This document shows, piece after piece, positions 7,191 through 13,786 of a stretch of 13,786 bases of DNA. The notes beneath the pieces are model-generated. The model made no database searches and was not told the origin of the DNA. It saw nothing but the letters and a program-made list of their open reading frames with translations. The position numbers were made by a program, and so were the translations under genes. Origin of the DNA: Natronohydrobacter sp. (GTDB taxonomy: Bacteria; Pseudomonadota; Alphaproteobacteria; Rhodobacterales; Rhodobacteraceae); NCBI GenBank assembly GCA_007118445.1, contig SKRP01000239.1, forward strand, positions 1 through 13,786. Direction: 5' to 3'. Each line of letters begins with the position of its first letter. Position 1 is the stretch's first letter.

Positions 7191-7343
7191 GTTTCGCTCC
7201 CTGCGCGGTATTGTCGCTACAGCCCTGTCATATCGGGCCCGACCGCGCCCGTAAGCTGTGATTACGACATTTTCCGCGCCAGTTACGCCCTGCGGATTTC
7301 CGATGCGAAACCCGTGCGACGCTGCGCAGCCTGTCTGGTGCGG
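7191..7343 (-). promoter_or_regulatory. Probable fhs promoter/leader region
   Basis: This gene-free stretch lies between the asd terminator and the fhs start, so it must carry the promoter if fhs is transcribed independently. I see no clear -35/-10 pair and no known riboswitch. GC-rich partial inverted repeats occur (for example ACAGC/GCTGT around 7219-7259), but none is convincing as an operator. The assignment rests on position only. Confidence 0.3.
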
Positions 7344-7377
7344 AAACGAAAAAGCGCAGGGTCATGGCCCTGCGCTT
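7344..7377 (-). terminator. Rho-independent terminator of asd
   Basis: On the minus strand AAGCGCAGGG pairs with CCCTGCGCTT (plus-strand arms 7352-7361 and 7368-7377) around a 6-base loop, a perfect 10-bp stem. The T-run comes from the plus-strand AAAAA at 7349-7353, followed by CGTTT. It begins 23 bases past the asd stop and separates asd from fhs. Confidence 0.88.
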
Positions 7378-7400
7378 GCTCTGGTCTGCGGCTGGCGGAG

Positions 7401-8423
7401 TCAGCCCTTTTTCAGGCAGCGATTACCCAGCACTTCGGCAATCTGCACCGCGTTCAGCGCAGCCCCCTTGCGCAGATTGTCGGACACGCACCAGATATTC
7501 AGCCCGTTCTCGAGGGTCGAATCCTGCCGGATGCGGCTGATATAGGTCGCGTATTCGCCGACACAATCGACGGGCGTGATATAGCCACCGGCCTCGCGTT
7601 TATCGACGACCAGAATGCCAGGGGCTTCGCGCAGGATGTCGCGGGCTTCTTCTTCGTCAAGGAAATCCTCGAACTCGATATTGATCGCTTCCGAATGGCC
7701 CACGAACACCGGCACGCGCACACAGGTCGCGGTCAGCTTGATCGAAGGATCCATGATCTTCTTGGTTTCGGCGACCATTTTCCATTCTTCCTTGGTCGAT
7801 CCGTCTTCCATGAAAACATCGATATGCGGGATCACATTGAAGGCGATCTGCTTGGGATAGACCGACGGCTCGACTTCCTGACCGGGCACATAAAGCCCCT
7901 TGGTCTGGTTCCACAGCTCGTCAATCGCATCCTTGCCGGTGCCGGACACGGATTGATAGGTGCTGACCACCACCCGCTTGATCCGCGCCCGGTCATGCAG
8001 GGGCTTGAGCGCCACAACCATCTGCGCGGTCGAGCAGTTGGGGTTCGCGATGATGTTCTTCTTGGTGTAGCCATCGACCGCCGCCGCGTTCACCTCGGGC
8101 ACCACCAGCGGCACATCGGGGTCGTAGCGGTAGAGCGAGGAATTGTCGATCACGACGCAGCCCTGCGATGCGGCTTTCGGCGCATAGGTCTTGGTTGCGT
8201 CAGAACCCACGGCGAAAAAGGCGATATCCCAACCAGTGAAATCGAACGTGTCGAGATCCTGGCATTTCAGGGTCTTGTCGCCAAAGCTGACCTCGGTGCC
8301 CAGGCTGCGGCGCGAGGCCAGCACGGCGATCTCATCGACCGGGAATTCCCGCTCGGCGAGGATGTTCAGCATTTCGCGGCCAACATTACCCGTGGCCCCT
8401 GCGATGACGACCTTGTAGCCCAT
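7401..8423 (-). CDS. asd: Aspartate-semialdehyde dehydrogenase
   Basis: A 340-residue cytoplasmic enzyme of typical length. It reduces L-aspartyl-4-phosphate to L-aspartate-4-semialdehyde with NADPH, the branch point to lysine, diaminopimelate, threonine and methionine. The N-terminal Rossmann loop GATGNVG is at 9-15, the catalytic cysteine C130 lies in NPNCST, and the catalytic histidine H243 lies in VPVFVGHSEA. Family blocks SxxSGTGKDAIDEL and FNVIPHID are also present. The start is supported by AGGAGG 6 bases upstream of the ATG at 8423. It lies 63 bases downstream of the MFS gene in the same direction, so it may be co-transcribed or have its own promoter inside that gap. It ends in a clear terminator. 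Confidence 0.96.
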   Translation of the reverse strand: MGYKVVIAGATGNVGREMLNILAEREFPVDEIAVLASRRSLGTEVSFGDKTLKCQDLDTFDFTGWDIAFFAVGSDATKTYAPKAASQGCVVIDNSSLYRYDPDVPLVVPEVNAAAVDGYTKKNIIANPNCSTAQMVVALKPLHDRARIKRVVVSTYQSVSGTGKDAIDELWNQTKGLYVPGQEVEPSVYPKQIAFNVIPHIDVFMEDGSTKEEWKMVAETKKIMDPSIKLTATCVRVPVFVGHSEAINIEFEDFLDEEEARDILREAPGILVVDKREAGGYITPVDCVGEYATYISRIRQDSTLENGLNIWCVSDNLRKGAALNAVQIAEVLGNRCLKKG

Positions 8424-8486
8424 TGCGGCCTCCTTTTCATACGTCGCGCTGCACCTACCCGAATTCCGGGCGAAGGTGAAGGGGCG

Positions 8487-9665
8487 CTAATCGGTGCGGT
8501 CCGTGGTAAAGGCGTAAATGATGCAGCCGATCAGCAGCAGCACTGCGAAGAACAGAAACAGCGTCTGATAGGCGGCCTCGGGCGGGGTGGCGGGCGCGCT
8601 GGCATGGACCGGGCCGCTCAGCACCTGCAGCACCCCGACCCCGCCAATCGAGCACAGGTTGAGTAAGGTCACCCCGCGCCCGGTCAGATGCGGCGGGAAA
8701 TAACTGCGGCCATGCGCCATGATCATCGGGAAGGACGCGCCGAAAAACCCGACTGCGGCCAGCAGCAGGCCGACCTGCCAGAACCCGGCGAGCGGAAAGA
8801 AAGCGAGCGCGAACAGACAGGCCACACCTGCCAGATTGCCGCCCAGAATGACGCCCTTGCGCGTGCCCAGCAGCCGGTCGAGCGGGCCATAGGCGAAATT
8901 GCCCGCAATCATTGCCAGTGCCATCAGCAAGGTCACCTGCCCGATCCCGGTGGCCGTGGCCCCGTAGAGGTCAGCGTAATACGGCCCGACCCAAAGCCCG
9001 CGCAGCCCGGCGGACGGGGCGTAATTCACGATCAGGATCGGCAGCAACAGCCAGAGCGCCGGAATGCGCAGGATATCGAACACACTTCCCTTCGCGCCAT
9101 CCGGGGCCTCGGCCTGCGGCGGGTCTTGCACGACAGCCCAGATCACTACAGAGACAAGCGCTGTTGTGACCCCGATGGCCAGGATCGAGGCACGCCAGCC
9201 GAAAGCCTCGGCCGCCCAGGCCATGGGCAGCGCGCCGAGGATATTGCCCAGCGACCCGAAGCCGATCACGGCACCAGCCAGCGTGGCGAAGATTGCAGGC
9301 GGGAAGCTGCGCGCGAAAATGTAGTAGGACGCCATCAGCACTGGCGCGCAGCCCACCCCCAGCGCCGCCATGGCCAGATGGATATGCAGCGCGTTCTGCG
9401 CCAAGGCGAAGATGACTGCCCCGCCAGTGCCCCCCAACCCCAGCATCAGCGCCGTTGTGCGTCTGGGGCCGAAACGGTCCAGCGCCCAGCCGACCGGCAA
9501 TTGCGCCAGCGCAAAGGTCAGAAACCACAGGCCAGAGGCAAAGGCCAGATCATCGGCCGTGACGCCTGTATCCGCCTGCAACAGGCCCGACAGCACCGCC
9601 AGAAATGACCGGTAGAACTGGCTGAGCAGATAGCCCAGCACCAGAAAGAACAGGCTCAGTTTCAT
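8487..9665 (-). CDS. Major facilitator superfamily transporter
   Basis: A 392-residue integral inner-membrane protein with about twelve hydrophobic helices, split six and six by a polar loop around residues 188-212 (QDPPQAEAPDGAKGSVFDIL). The loop between helices 2 and 3 carries an MFS motif A-like GWALDRFGPRRT, and a second, weaker copy (PLDRLLGTRKG) lies between helices 8 and 9. The general fold and proton-coupled transport class are clear, but the substrate and direction cannot be read from the sequence. The start at 9665 begins directly in helix 1; the ribosome site is weak (GGA about 11 bases upstream). It is divergent from the alkyltransferase gene across 138 bases and lies upstream of asd. 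Confidence 0.85.
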   Translation of the reverse strand: MKLSLFFLVLGYLLSQFYRSFLAVLSGLLQADTGVTADDLAFASGLWFLTFALAQLPVGWALDRFGPRRTTALMLGLGGTGGAVIFALAQNALHIHLAMAALGVGCAPVLMASYYIFARSFPPAIFATLAGAVIGFGSLGNILGALPMAWAAEAFGWRASILAIGVTTALVSVVIWAVVQDPPQAEAPDGAKGSVFDILRIPALWLLLPILIVNYAPSAGLRGLWVGPYYADLYGATATGIGQVTLLMALAMIAGNFAYGPLDRLLGTRKGVILGGNLAGVACLFALAFFPLAGFWQVGLLLAAVGFFGASFPMIMAHGRSYFPPHLTGRGVTLLNLCSIGGVGVLQVLSGPVHASAPATPPEAAYQTLFLFFAVLLLIGCIIYAFTTDRTD

Positions 9666-9722
9666 ATCTGTGATCCGGAAATGATCCCCCGGCCCTGCTT
9701 AGTGAACCTGTGAAGCAAGTGC

Positions 9723-9738
9723 AATGCGCCGAATGCGC
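9723..9738. repeat. Tandem AATGCGC repeat in the MFS/alkyltransferase divergent region
   Basis: AATGCGC occurs at 9723-9729 and again at 9732-9738, in a 9-base period. An inverted pair TGCTT/AAGCA (9696-9700 and 9713-9717) lies just to the left. These are the only repeats I see in the 138-base divergent gap and could be protein-binding sites for either gene. No canonical Ada box is evident. The repeats may be chance. Confidence 0.3.
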
Positions 9739-9803
9739 AGCTTTCGTGTCGCGCGCGGGCCAGCGATGCCCTAGCCTTATGCTGCGGCCAGAGGACAACA
9801 GGC

Positions 9804-10649
9804 ATGGATGATCTGCAGACCACCAGAAGCTATCATTATCAGGTCATGGAACGCGCGATTGCCCTGATCGACACGCCCGGCGGCGCGCAGCGCTCGCTGT
9901 CAGACCTGGCGGGCGCGATGGGCATGAGTGACGCGCATTTCCAGCGGCTGTTCAGCCAGTGGGTCGGGGTCTCGCCCAAGCGGTACCAGCAATATCTGAC
10001 GCTCGGCCATGCACGCCAGTTGCTGGACGCGCGGTTCACCACACTCGAGGCCGCGCATAGCATCGGGCTGTCCGGGCAGGCGCGGTTGCACGATCTGTTC
10101 CTGCGCTGGGAAGCGATGACACCGGGCGAGTATGCGAAACGCGGGGATGGGCTGGTGCTGCACTATGGCTGGTTCGACACGCCTTTTGGCACAGCGCTGG
10201 GGGTGGCCAGTCTGCGCGGGCTATGCGGGCTGGCATTCGCTGACGGAGACAAGGCCGCCTGTCTGGCCGATATGGCCCGCCGCTGGCCGAAAGCCGATCT
10301 GCGCGAGGATGCATCGCTGGCCGAACCGCATGTGACAGCGGCTTTCGCGCAATCGGGTGATGTGGCCCTGCATCTGATCGGCACACCGTTTCAGATCAAG
10401 GTCTGGGAAGCGCTGCTGCATGTCCCATCGGGCCATGTCACCAGCTATGGCGCGATCGGGGCGCGGGTCTGCACACCGAAAGCCGCGCGCGCTGTGGGGG
10501 CAGCGGTCGGGCGCAATCCGGTCGGGTTTCTGATCCCCTGTCATCGCTGCCTGCGCGGCGCTGGCGGCCTTGGGGGCTATCGCTGGGGCCTCGAGCGCAA
10601 ACGCGCCATGCTGGCCTGGGAAGCGGCTCGGCGGGACGCAGCGCCCTGA
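9804..10649 (+). CDS. AraC-type HTH / methylated-DNA-[protein]-cysteine S-methyltransferase fusion
   Basis: A 281-residue protein. Residues about 12-112 form an AraC-type DNA-binding domain (two HTH units: SLSDLAGAMGMSDAHFQRLF and TLEAAHSIGLSGQARLHDLF). Residues about 118-281 form an O6-alkylguanine-DNA alkyltransferase that removes methyl groups from O6-methylguanine suicidally. The acceptor cysteine is C246 in IPCHRC, with the family blocks FQIKVWEALLHVPSGHVTSYG, the RAVGAAVGRNP helix, and GGYRWGLERKRAML. It matches Ada without the N-terminal zinc domain whose cysteine senses methyl phosphotriesters, so how it is switched on, if it activates transcription at all, is open. The start at 9804 has GAGG 9 bases upstream. 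Confidence 0.93.
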   Translation: MDDLQTTRSYHYQVMERAIALIDTPGGAQRSLSDLAGAMGMSDAHFQRLFSQWVGVSPKRYQQYLTLGHARQLLDARFTTLEAAHSIGLSGQARLHDLFLRWEAMTPGEYAKRGDGLVLHYGWFDTPFGTALGVASLRGLCGLAFADGDKAACLADMARRWPKADLREDASLAEPHVTAAFAQSGDVALHLIGTPFQIKVWEALLHVPSGHVTSYGAIGARVCTPKAARAVGAAVGRNPVGFLIPCHRCLRGAGGLGGYRWGLERKRAMLAWEAARRDAAP

Positions 10650-10749
10650 GCGGAAAATCGCGCGGTCCCTCTGCGTGCTCAACGGATCGTGTAATGACGC
10701 GATGGGCGTGTTAGAAGTAGGGGATATTCTGCTTATCCGGAGGGTTATG

Positions 10750-11397
10750 ATGAAACGGACCACCCCTGCGCTTTTGCTTGGCGCGACTGCATTTGCTCTG
10801 GCCGCCTGCGCGCCGGACCCGAATAATCCACAGAACCGCACGCTGGGTGGCGCGATCACGGGCGCGGCTGTTGGCGGTGTCATCGGGGCCGCAACCGGGG
10901 ATGGCAGCGCCCGCCGCGCGGTCGCCGGTGCGGTGGTCGGTGGCACGGCCGGGGCGCTGATCGGTCAGCAGCTTGACCGTCAGGCCGCCGATCTGCGCCG
11001 TCAGCTGGGCGATAATGTGGATATCCGGAATACCGGGCAGGAACTGATCCTGACCCTGCCGCAGGATTTGCTCTTTGCGGTGGACAGCGCCAGCCTGCGC
11101 CCGGATCTGCAACAGGATCTGCGCGCGATCGCCACGAATCTGGTGAATTACCCGCGCAGCGATATCATCGTGATCGGCCATACGGATAATACAGGCAGCG
11201 CGGCGCATAATCAGGGCCTGTCAGAGCGCCGTGCGCAATCGGTCGCGCAGGTGCTGCGTAGCCAGAATGTGGCGTCAGACCGGATCCAGACCATCGGGCG
11301 CGGCCTGACCCAGCCTGTGGCAAGCAATGACACACCCGAAGGTCGTCGCCAGAATCGTCGCGTGGAAATATTCATCCGCCCGCATCAACCTGCCTGA
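10750..11397 (+). CDS. OmpA-family lipoprotein with glycine-zipper region
   Basis: A 215-residue envelope lipoprotein. A hydrophobic signal ends in the lipobox LAAC, with lipidation at C20. Residues about 33-75 form a glycine-zipper stretch (repeated GGxxGAAxGG patterns), of a type that associates with membranes. Residues about 108-213 form an OmpA-like peptidoglycan-binding domain with D146 in GHTDNTG and R161 in LSERRAQSV, the pair that contacts diaminopimelate, and a C-terminal RRQNRRVEI. This resembles YiaD, an outer-membrane lipoprotein tethered to peptidoglycan. GGAGG lies 6 bases before the ATG at 10750; the ATG at 10747 is possible but sits only 3 bases away. It lies 100 bases after the alkyltransferase gene and has its own terminator. 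Confidence 0.92.
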   Translation: MKRTTPALLLGATAFALAACAPDPNNPQNRTLGGAITGAAVGGVIGAATGDGSARRAVAGAVVGGTAGALIGQQLDRQAADLRRQLGDNVDIRNTGQELILTLPQDLLFAVDSASLRPDLQQDLRAIATNLVNYPRSDIIVIGHTDNTGSAAHNQGLSERRAQSVAQVLRSQNVASDRIQTIGRGLTQPVASNDTPEGRRQNRRVEIFIRPHQPA

Positions 11398-11413
11398 CAG
11401 AACCCCATCACGG

Positions 11414-11445
11414 AAAAAGGCCAATCCCGATGATTGGCCTTTTTT
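11414..11445 (+). terminator. Rho-independent terminator of the OmpA-like lipoprotein gene
   Basis: GGCCAATC (11419-11426) pairs with GATTGGCC (11432-11439) around a CCGAT loop. AAAAA precedes the stem and TTTTTT follows it, extending the pairing. It begins 16 bases past the stop codon. Confidence 0.93.
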
Positions 11446-11463
11446 CTTGCGCATCGCGCAGGG

Positions 11464-11482
11464 TGGTCATATCTTTTGACCA
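11464..11482. promoter_or_regulatory. Inverted repeat upstream of the GntR gene, candidate operator
   Basis: TGGTCA and TGACCA, 7 bases apart, form a perfect inverted repeat 54 bases upstream of the start codon. FadR-subfamily GntR proteins such as PdhR recognise TGGT/ACCA half-sites, but usually 3-5 bases apart, so the wider spacing here is unusual. A TTGACC hexamer that could be a -35 element overlaps the right arm (11476-11481), though no matching -10 is clear. Autoregulation is inferred. Confidence 0.45.
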
Positions 11483-11536
11483 ATAACGGCCCAAATTTCG
11501 GGCAGTTTCCAACGCCTTTCCTGAATTGGAGCCCTC

Positions 11537-12304
11537 ATGCCGTTTCAGCGCATCCAGCCCGAAAAACTCTCGATCAGTGTCGTCCGCCAGATTGAGCTGC
11601 TGCTGCTGCGCGGTATCCTGCGGCCTGGCGAAAGACTGCCCTCGGAGCGTGAACTGGCCGAGAAACTGGGCGTCTCGCGGCCCTCGCTGCGCGAGGCGAT
11701 TGCTGAATTGCAGGAGCGCGGCCTGCTGACCGCGCGGGCCGGGGCGGGGGTGTTCGTCGCCGAATTGCTCGACGCGGCGTTTTCGGAGTCGCTGGTGCGT
11801 CTGTTTTCGGATCATGATGAAGCGCTGTTCGATTACATCAGCTTCCGCCGCGATCTTGAAGGCATGTCGGCCGAACGCGCCGCGCGTTTCGGGTCGGATA
11901 TGGATCTGCGGGTCATCGATACGATCTATCGCAAGATGGAAGCGGCGCATCAGAAACGCGACCCCAGCGAAGAGGCCCGGCTGGATGCCGAATTTCACCT
12001 CTCCATCGTGGAAGCCTCGCATAATATCATCATGCTGCACATGATGCGCGCCATGTTCAATCTGCTGCATGAAGGCGTGTTCTACAATCGTCAGATGATC
12101 TTTCGCCAGCGCGGCACGCGCGATGAATTGCTGGCGCAGCACAGCGCTGTCAATGACGCGCTGCAGGCCCGCGATCCGGTTGGCGCGCGACAGGCCGCAG
12201 AGGCACATCTGACCTATGTCGAAACCCTGATGAGTGATCTCAAGCGCAGCGAACGCAATGAGGAAATCGCGCGGCTGCGCTTCGAGCACGCCCGCGCCAT
12301 GTGA
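11537..12304 (+). CDS. GntR-family regulator of the FadR/FCD subfamily, PdhR-like
   Basis: A 255-residue repressor-type protein. Residues about 5-75 are the GntR winged helix (LRPGERLPSERELAEKLGVSRPSLREAIAEL). Residues about 90-235 are the FCD ligand-binding domain, with D150, H154, H202 and H224 matching the metal-binding set. Close resemblance to E. coli PdhR runs from the N-terminus (FQRIQPEKLS) through SFSxxLVxLxSDHxEA-like and EAxHNxxxLHxxR-like segments, so a pyruvate- or lactate-responsive repressor is the best guess. No pdh or lld genes are in the window to confirm it. The start at 11537 has TTGGAG 6 bases upstream. The gene has no T-tract terminator of its own; it meets the ATP synthase operon tail to tail. 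Confidence 0.88.
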   Translation: MPFQRIQPEKLSISVVRQIELLLLRGILRPGERLPSERELAEKLGVSRPSLREAIAELQERGLLTARAGAGVFVAELLDAAFSESLVRLFSDHDEALFDYISFRRDLEGMSAERAARFGSDMDLRVIDTIYRKMEAAHQKRDPSEEARLDAEFHLSIVEASHNIIMLHMMRAMFNLLHEGVFYNRQMIFRQRGTRDELLAQHSAVNDALQARDPVGARQAAEAHLTYVETLMSDLKRSERNEEIARLRFEHARAM

Positions 12305-12310
12305 GCCATG

Positions 12311-12337
12311 AAAAAACCCGGCGCGCGCGCACCGGGT
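12311..12337 (-). terminator. Rho-independent terminator of the atp Fo operon
   Basis: On the minus strand ACCCGG pairs with CCGGGT (plus-strand arms 12316-12321 and 12332-12337) around a GC-alternating loop, and the run of A at 12311-12316 supplies the T-tract. It begins 26 bases past the atpF stop. No T-run follows on the plus strand, so it works mainly for the atp operon. Confidence 0.85.
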
Positions 12338-12362
12338 CTGATCTGGTTCTGTGTTCAGGCGC

Positions 12363-12926
12363 TCAGTGCAGACGCTCTTGCGCTGTGCTCAAAGCCTGAC
12401 GGAACAGCGCATCGCTCTGCGCATCGTCCATTTTCTTTGCCAGCAGATCACCTGCCGCCCCCACGGCCACCGACACCGCCATGTTGCGCACATCGCGCAG
12501 CGCATTGGCTTCGGCAGAGGCGATCTGATCGTCAGCAGCTTTCAGCCGCCGCGCAATCGAGGCTTCGATATCGGCTTTGGCCTGATCTGCCGCAAGCTGG
12601 GCATCGGCTTTCGCCTTCTCCACGATGCGGGCGGCCTCGTGCTTGACCTCGGCCTGCTTGCGCTCGAAAGACGCATTCAGTTCGAGCGCCTCTTCACGCA
12701 GGCGGCGCGCTTCGTCCAGTTCGCTCTGGATGGTGACCGCGCGTGCATCCAGCAGTTCCGAGATCTTCGCAGGCACCTTGAAATAGACCAGGATACCGAC
12801 AAAGATCAGAAAGCCGATCAACACCACGATATCAGTGTTGTAGAGCGAGAAGAACGGCTTGCCTTCCACTGCGGCCATCGCGGGCGTGGCGAGCAGAACA
12901 GTTGCGGCGACACTCAGTCTGATCAT
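12363..12926 (-). CDS. atpF: F-type ATP synthase Fo subunit b
   Basis: A 187-residue stator subunit linking the Fo membrane part to F1. It begins with a signal-peptide-like stretch (MIRLSVAATVLLATPAMAA, residues 1-19) before the usual transmembrane helix (about 31-50, TDIVVLIGFLIFVGILVYF). A long charged coiled coil follows (about 55-160), rich in Ala, Glu, Lys and Arg, as expected of the b/b' stalk. The start overlaps the atpF' stop by 4 bases (ATGA, 12923-12926), indicating coupled translation. Alphaproteobacteria use a b/b' heterodimer, and this longer member, with the extra N-terminus, is b. It is the last gene of the Fo operon. Confidence 0.93.
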   Translation of the reverse strand: MIRLSVAATVLLATPAMAAVEGKPFFSLYNTDIVVLIGFLIFVGILVYFKVPAKISELLDARAVTIQSELDEARRLREEALELNASFERKQAEVKHEAARIVEKAKADAQLAADQAKADIEASIARRLKAADDQIASAEANALRDVRNMAVSVAVGAAGDLLAKKMDDAQSDALFRQALSTAQERLH

Positions 12927-13444
12927 GCTGCACCGCCTTTCATGCGCGCGGCCACAGCGTCACTGACGCTGGCCGCATCGGCCTTGCCGCCCATGCTTTG
13001 CAGAATGTCACCTGTGACATCGCGCGACACATCGGCCACCAGCGCCATTGCATTGTCGCGGATTTCACGGATGCGGGCCTCGGATTCGCTGGCTTTCGCA
13101 GCGATCTCGGCATCTGCCCTGGCGATCTGCTTGTCGAGTTCCGCCTGCATCTCGGCCTTGGCGGCCTCGACGATGCGGTTGGCCTCGGCGCGCGCATCGG
13201 CAAGCGCCTTGTGATAGGCGTCCTCGGCGGCCTGCGCCTTGAGCTTGTACTCTTCGGCAGCTGCGATATCGCTGGTGATGGTGCCACGGCGATCTGCCAG
13301 AACAGCAGCAATCCGCGGCAGGGCCACGCGCGACATCACGAAATAGAGCACCACCATTGCAACCAGAAGCCAGAAAATCTGGTTCGAGAAAGTGGTGATG
13401 TCGAGTTGGGGCATACCCGGCCCCGATGCGGCAGTTTCTGCCAT
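12923..13444 (-). CDS. atpF': F-type ATP synthase Fo subunit b'
   Basis: A 173-residue second stator subunit (also called atpX or atpG in photosynthetic bacteria). A short N-terminal segment (MAETAASGPGMPQLDITTF) leads to one transmembrane helix (about 21-42, QIFWLLVAMVVLYFVMSRVAL). The family PRIAAVLADRRGTI segment and a coiled coil to about residue 145 follow. It pairs with AtpF to form the peripheral stalk, which resists rotation of F1. A GGGGGA ribosome site lies just upstream of the ATG at 13444. It lies 78 bases after atpE, with a hairpin between, and overlaps atpF by 4 bases. Confidence 0.93.
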   Translation of the reverse strand: MAETAASGPGMPQLDITTFSNQIFWLLVAMVVLYFVMSRVALPRIAAVLADRRGTITSDIAAAEEYKLKAQAAEDAYHKALADARAEANRIVEAAKAEMQAELDKQIARADAEIAAKASESEARIREIRDNAMALVADVSRDVTGDILQSMGGKADAASVSDAVAARMKGGAA

Positions 13445-13470
13445 GTCGTCCCCCTAAGCCCTGATTTCAC

Positions 13471-13496
13471 CGAAGGGGCCGCGTGCGACCCCTTCG
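13471..13496 (-). other. Intercistronic hairpin between atpE and atpF'
   Basis: CGAAGGGG (13471-13478) and CCCCTTCG (13489-13496) form a perfect 8-bp stem with a 10-base loop. It lies 27 bases past the atpE stop and 27 bases before the atpF' start. No T-tract follows, so it is not a full terminator. Such hairpins can protect the 3' end of the atpE message or cause partial termination, fitting the need for many c subunits per b and b'. The structure is observed; the role is inferred. Confidence 0.55.
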
Positions 13497-13522
13497 AGCG
13501 TTAGGATACTGTCGGGAAAGGC

Positions 13523-13759
13523 TCAGACAGCAAACATCAGCAGCAGCGCGACGAGGAACGAGAAGATCCCCAGAGCTTCTGCAAATGCGATGCCGATGAA
13601 CAGCATGGCGGTCTGGCCAGCAGCGGCCGACGGGTTGCGCAGAGCCCCCGACAGGAAGTTGCCTGCAATGTTGCCCACACCGATTGCGGCGCCGCCCATG
13701 CCGATGGCGGTCAGACCGACACCGATGAACTTGCCCATTTCTGCGATATCGCCTTCCAT
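13523..13759 (-). CDS. atpE: F-type ATP synthase Fo subunit c
   Basis: A 78-residue hairpin of two transmembrane helices that assembles into the rotating c-ring in the inner membrane. Helix 1 (about 11-35) carries the glycine-rich packing motif (GVGLTAIGMGGAAIGVG), the polar loop is R41-N42-P43, and helix 2 (about 50-78) carries the proton-binding carboxylate E61 in IAFAEALGIF. The E61 lacks the extra polar ligands of sodium-type rings, so proton coupling is expected. The start at 13759 has a strong AAGGAG 7 bases upstream. It is the first complete atp gene in the window; atpB is expected to the right, outside it. Confidence 0.97.
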   Translation of the reverse strand: MEGDIAEMGKFIGVGLTAIGMGGAAIGVGNIAGNFLSGALRNPSAAAGQTAMLFIGIAFAEALGIFSFLVALLLMFAV

Positions 13760-13786
13760 GTCGTTTCTCCTTGAGTTGGAATTGGC

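Noticed and set aside
7191..7343. Possible riboswitch in the fhs leader.
   Set aside because: I could not match any known riboswitch core, and the partial repeats do not form a consistent fold.
8452..8478. Weak hairpin CACCT/AGGTG with inner CCCG/CGGG between the MFS gene and asd.
   Set aside because: The internal loop is asymmetric, no T-tract follows on the minus strand, and the stem is short, so I do not call a terminator.
6354..8666. A 770-codon open frame on the plus strand, antisense to fhs and asd and crossing the gap between them.
   Set aside because: It is fully explained as a high-GC shadow. The two minus-strand genes have complete enzyme motifs, proper ribosome sites and a terminator inside this frame, while the antisense translation is rich in His, Arg, Asp and Gln without any recognisable domain.
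8688..9608. A 306-codon plus-strand open frame opposite the MFS gene.
   Set aside because: Its composition (Gln, Arg, Glu, His) is what the complement of hydrophobic membrane codons gives; the MFS helices and motif A support the minus strand.

Overview
This is ordinary core-genome DNA from an alphaproteobacterium, most likely a member of the Rhodobacterales (Rhodobacter/Paracoccus/Roseobacter-type). The reasons are the high GC content, the paired atpF' and atpF genes for the ATP synthase stator, the fused cysNC, and the HTH-alkyltransferase and PdhR-like proteins with alphaproteobacterial character. No mobile element, tRNA, rRNA or CRISPR array is visible. No gap between genes exceeds about 210 bases.

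Layout. (1) 1-348: the tail of a BrnT-like toxin, apparently broken by a frame change, overlapping an intact CopG-family antitoxin. (2) 351-1232 (-): a LuxR-type regulator, divergent from cysD-cysNC (1324-4124, +), which makes APS and PAPS from sulfate. A perfect 16-bp palindrome lies between them. A strong bidirectional terminator at 4129-4163 separates cysNC from the next, convergent block. (3) 4179-7190 (-): fhs, a chorismate mutase and folD, a one-carbon/folate cluster with an unexpected aromatic-pathway gene in the middle. (4) 7401-9665 (-): asd (aspartate family amino acids) preceded by an MFS transporter. (5) 9804-10649 (+): an AraC-type HTH fused to an O6-alkylguanine-DNA alkyltransferase. 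(6) 10750-11397 (+): an OmpA-like lipoprotein with its own terminator. (7) 11537-12304 (+): a PdhR-like GntR/FCD regulator. (8) 12363-13759 (-): the 3' part of the ATP synthase Fo operon (atpE, atpF', atpF); atpB and atpI would lie beyond the right edge.

How the genes work together. CysD and CysNC form ATP sulfurylase plus APS kinase and may be controlled by the neighbouring LuxR-type protein through the palindrome. Fhs and FolD together interconvert formate, 10-formyl-THF and 5,10-methylene-THF. AtpE forms the proton-translocating c-ring, and AtpF/AtpF' form the b/b' peripheral stalk. I found no convincing undescribed system. The items most worth a second look are the luxR-cysD palindrome, the PchB-like chorismate mutase translationally coupled to folD, the broken toxin beside an intact antitoxin, and the hairpin between atpE and atpF'.
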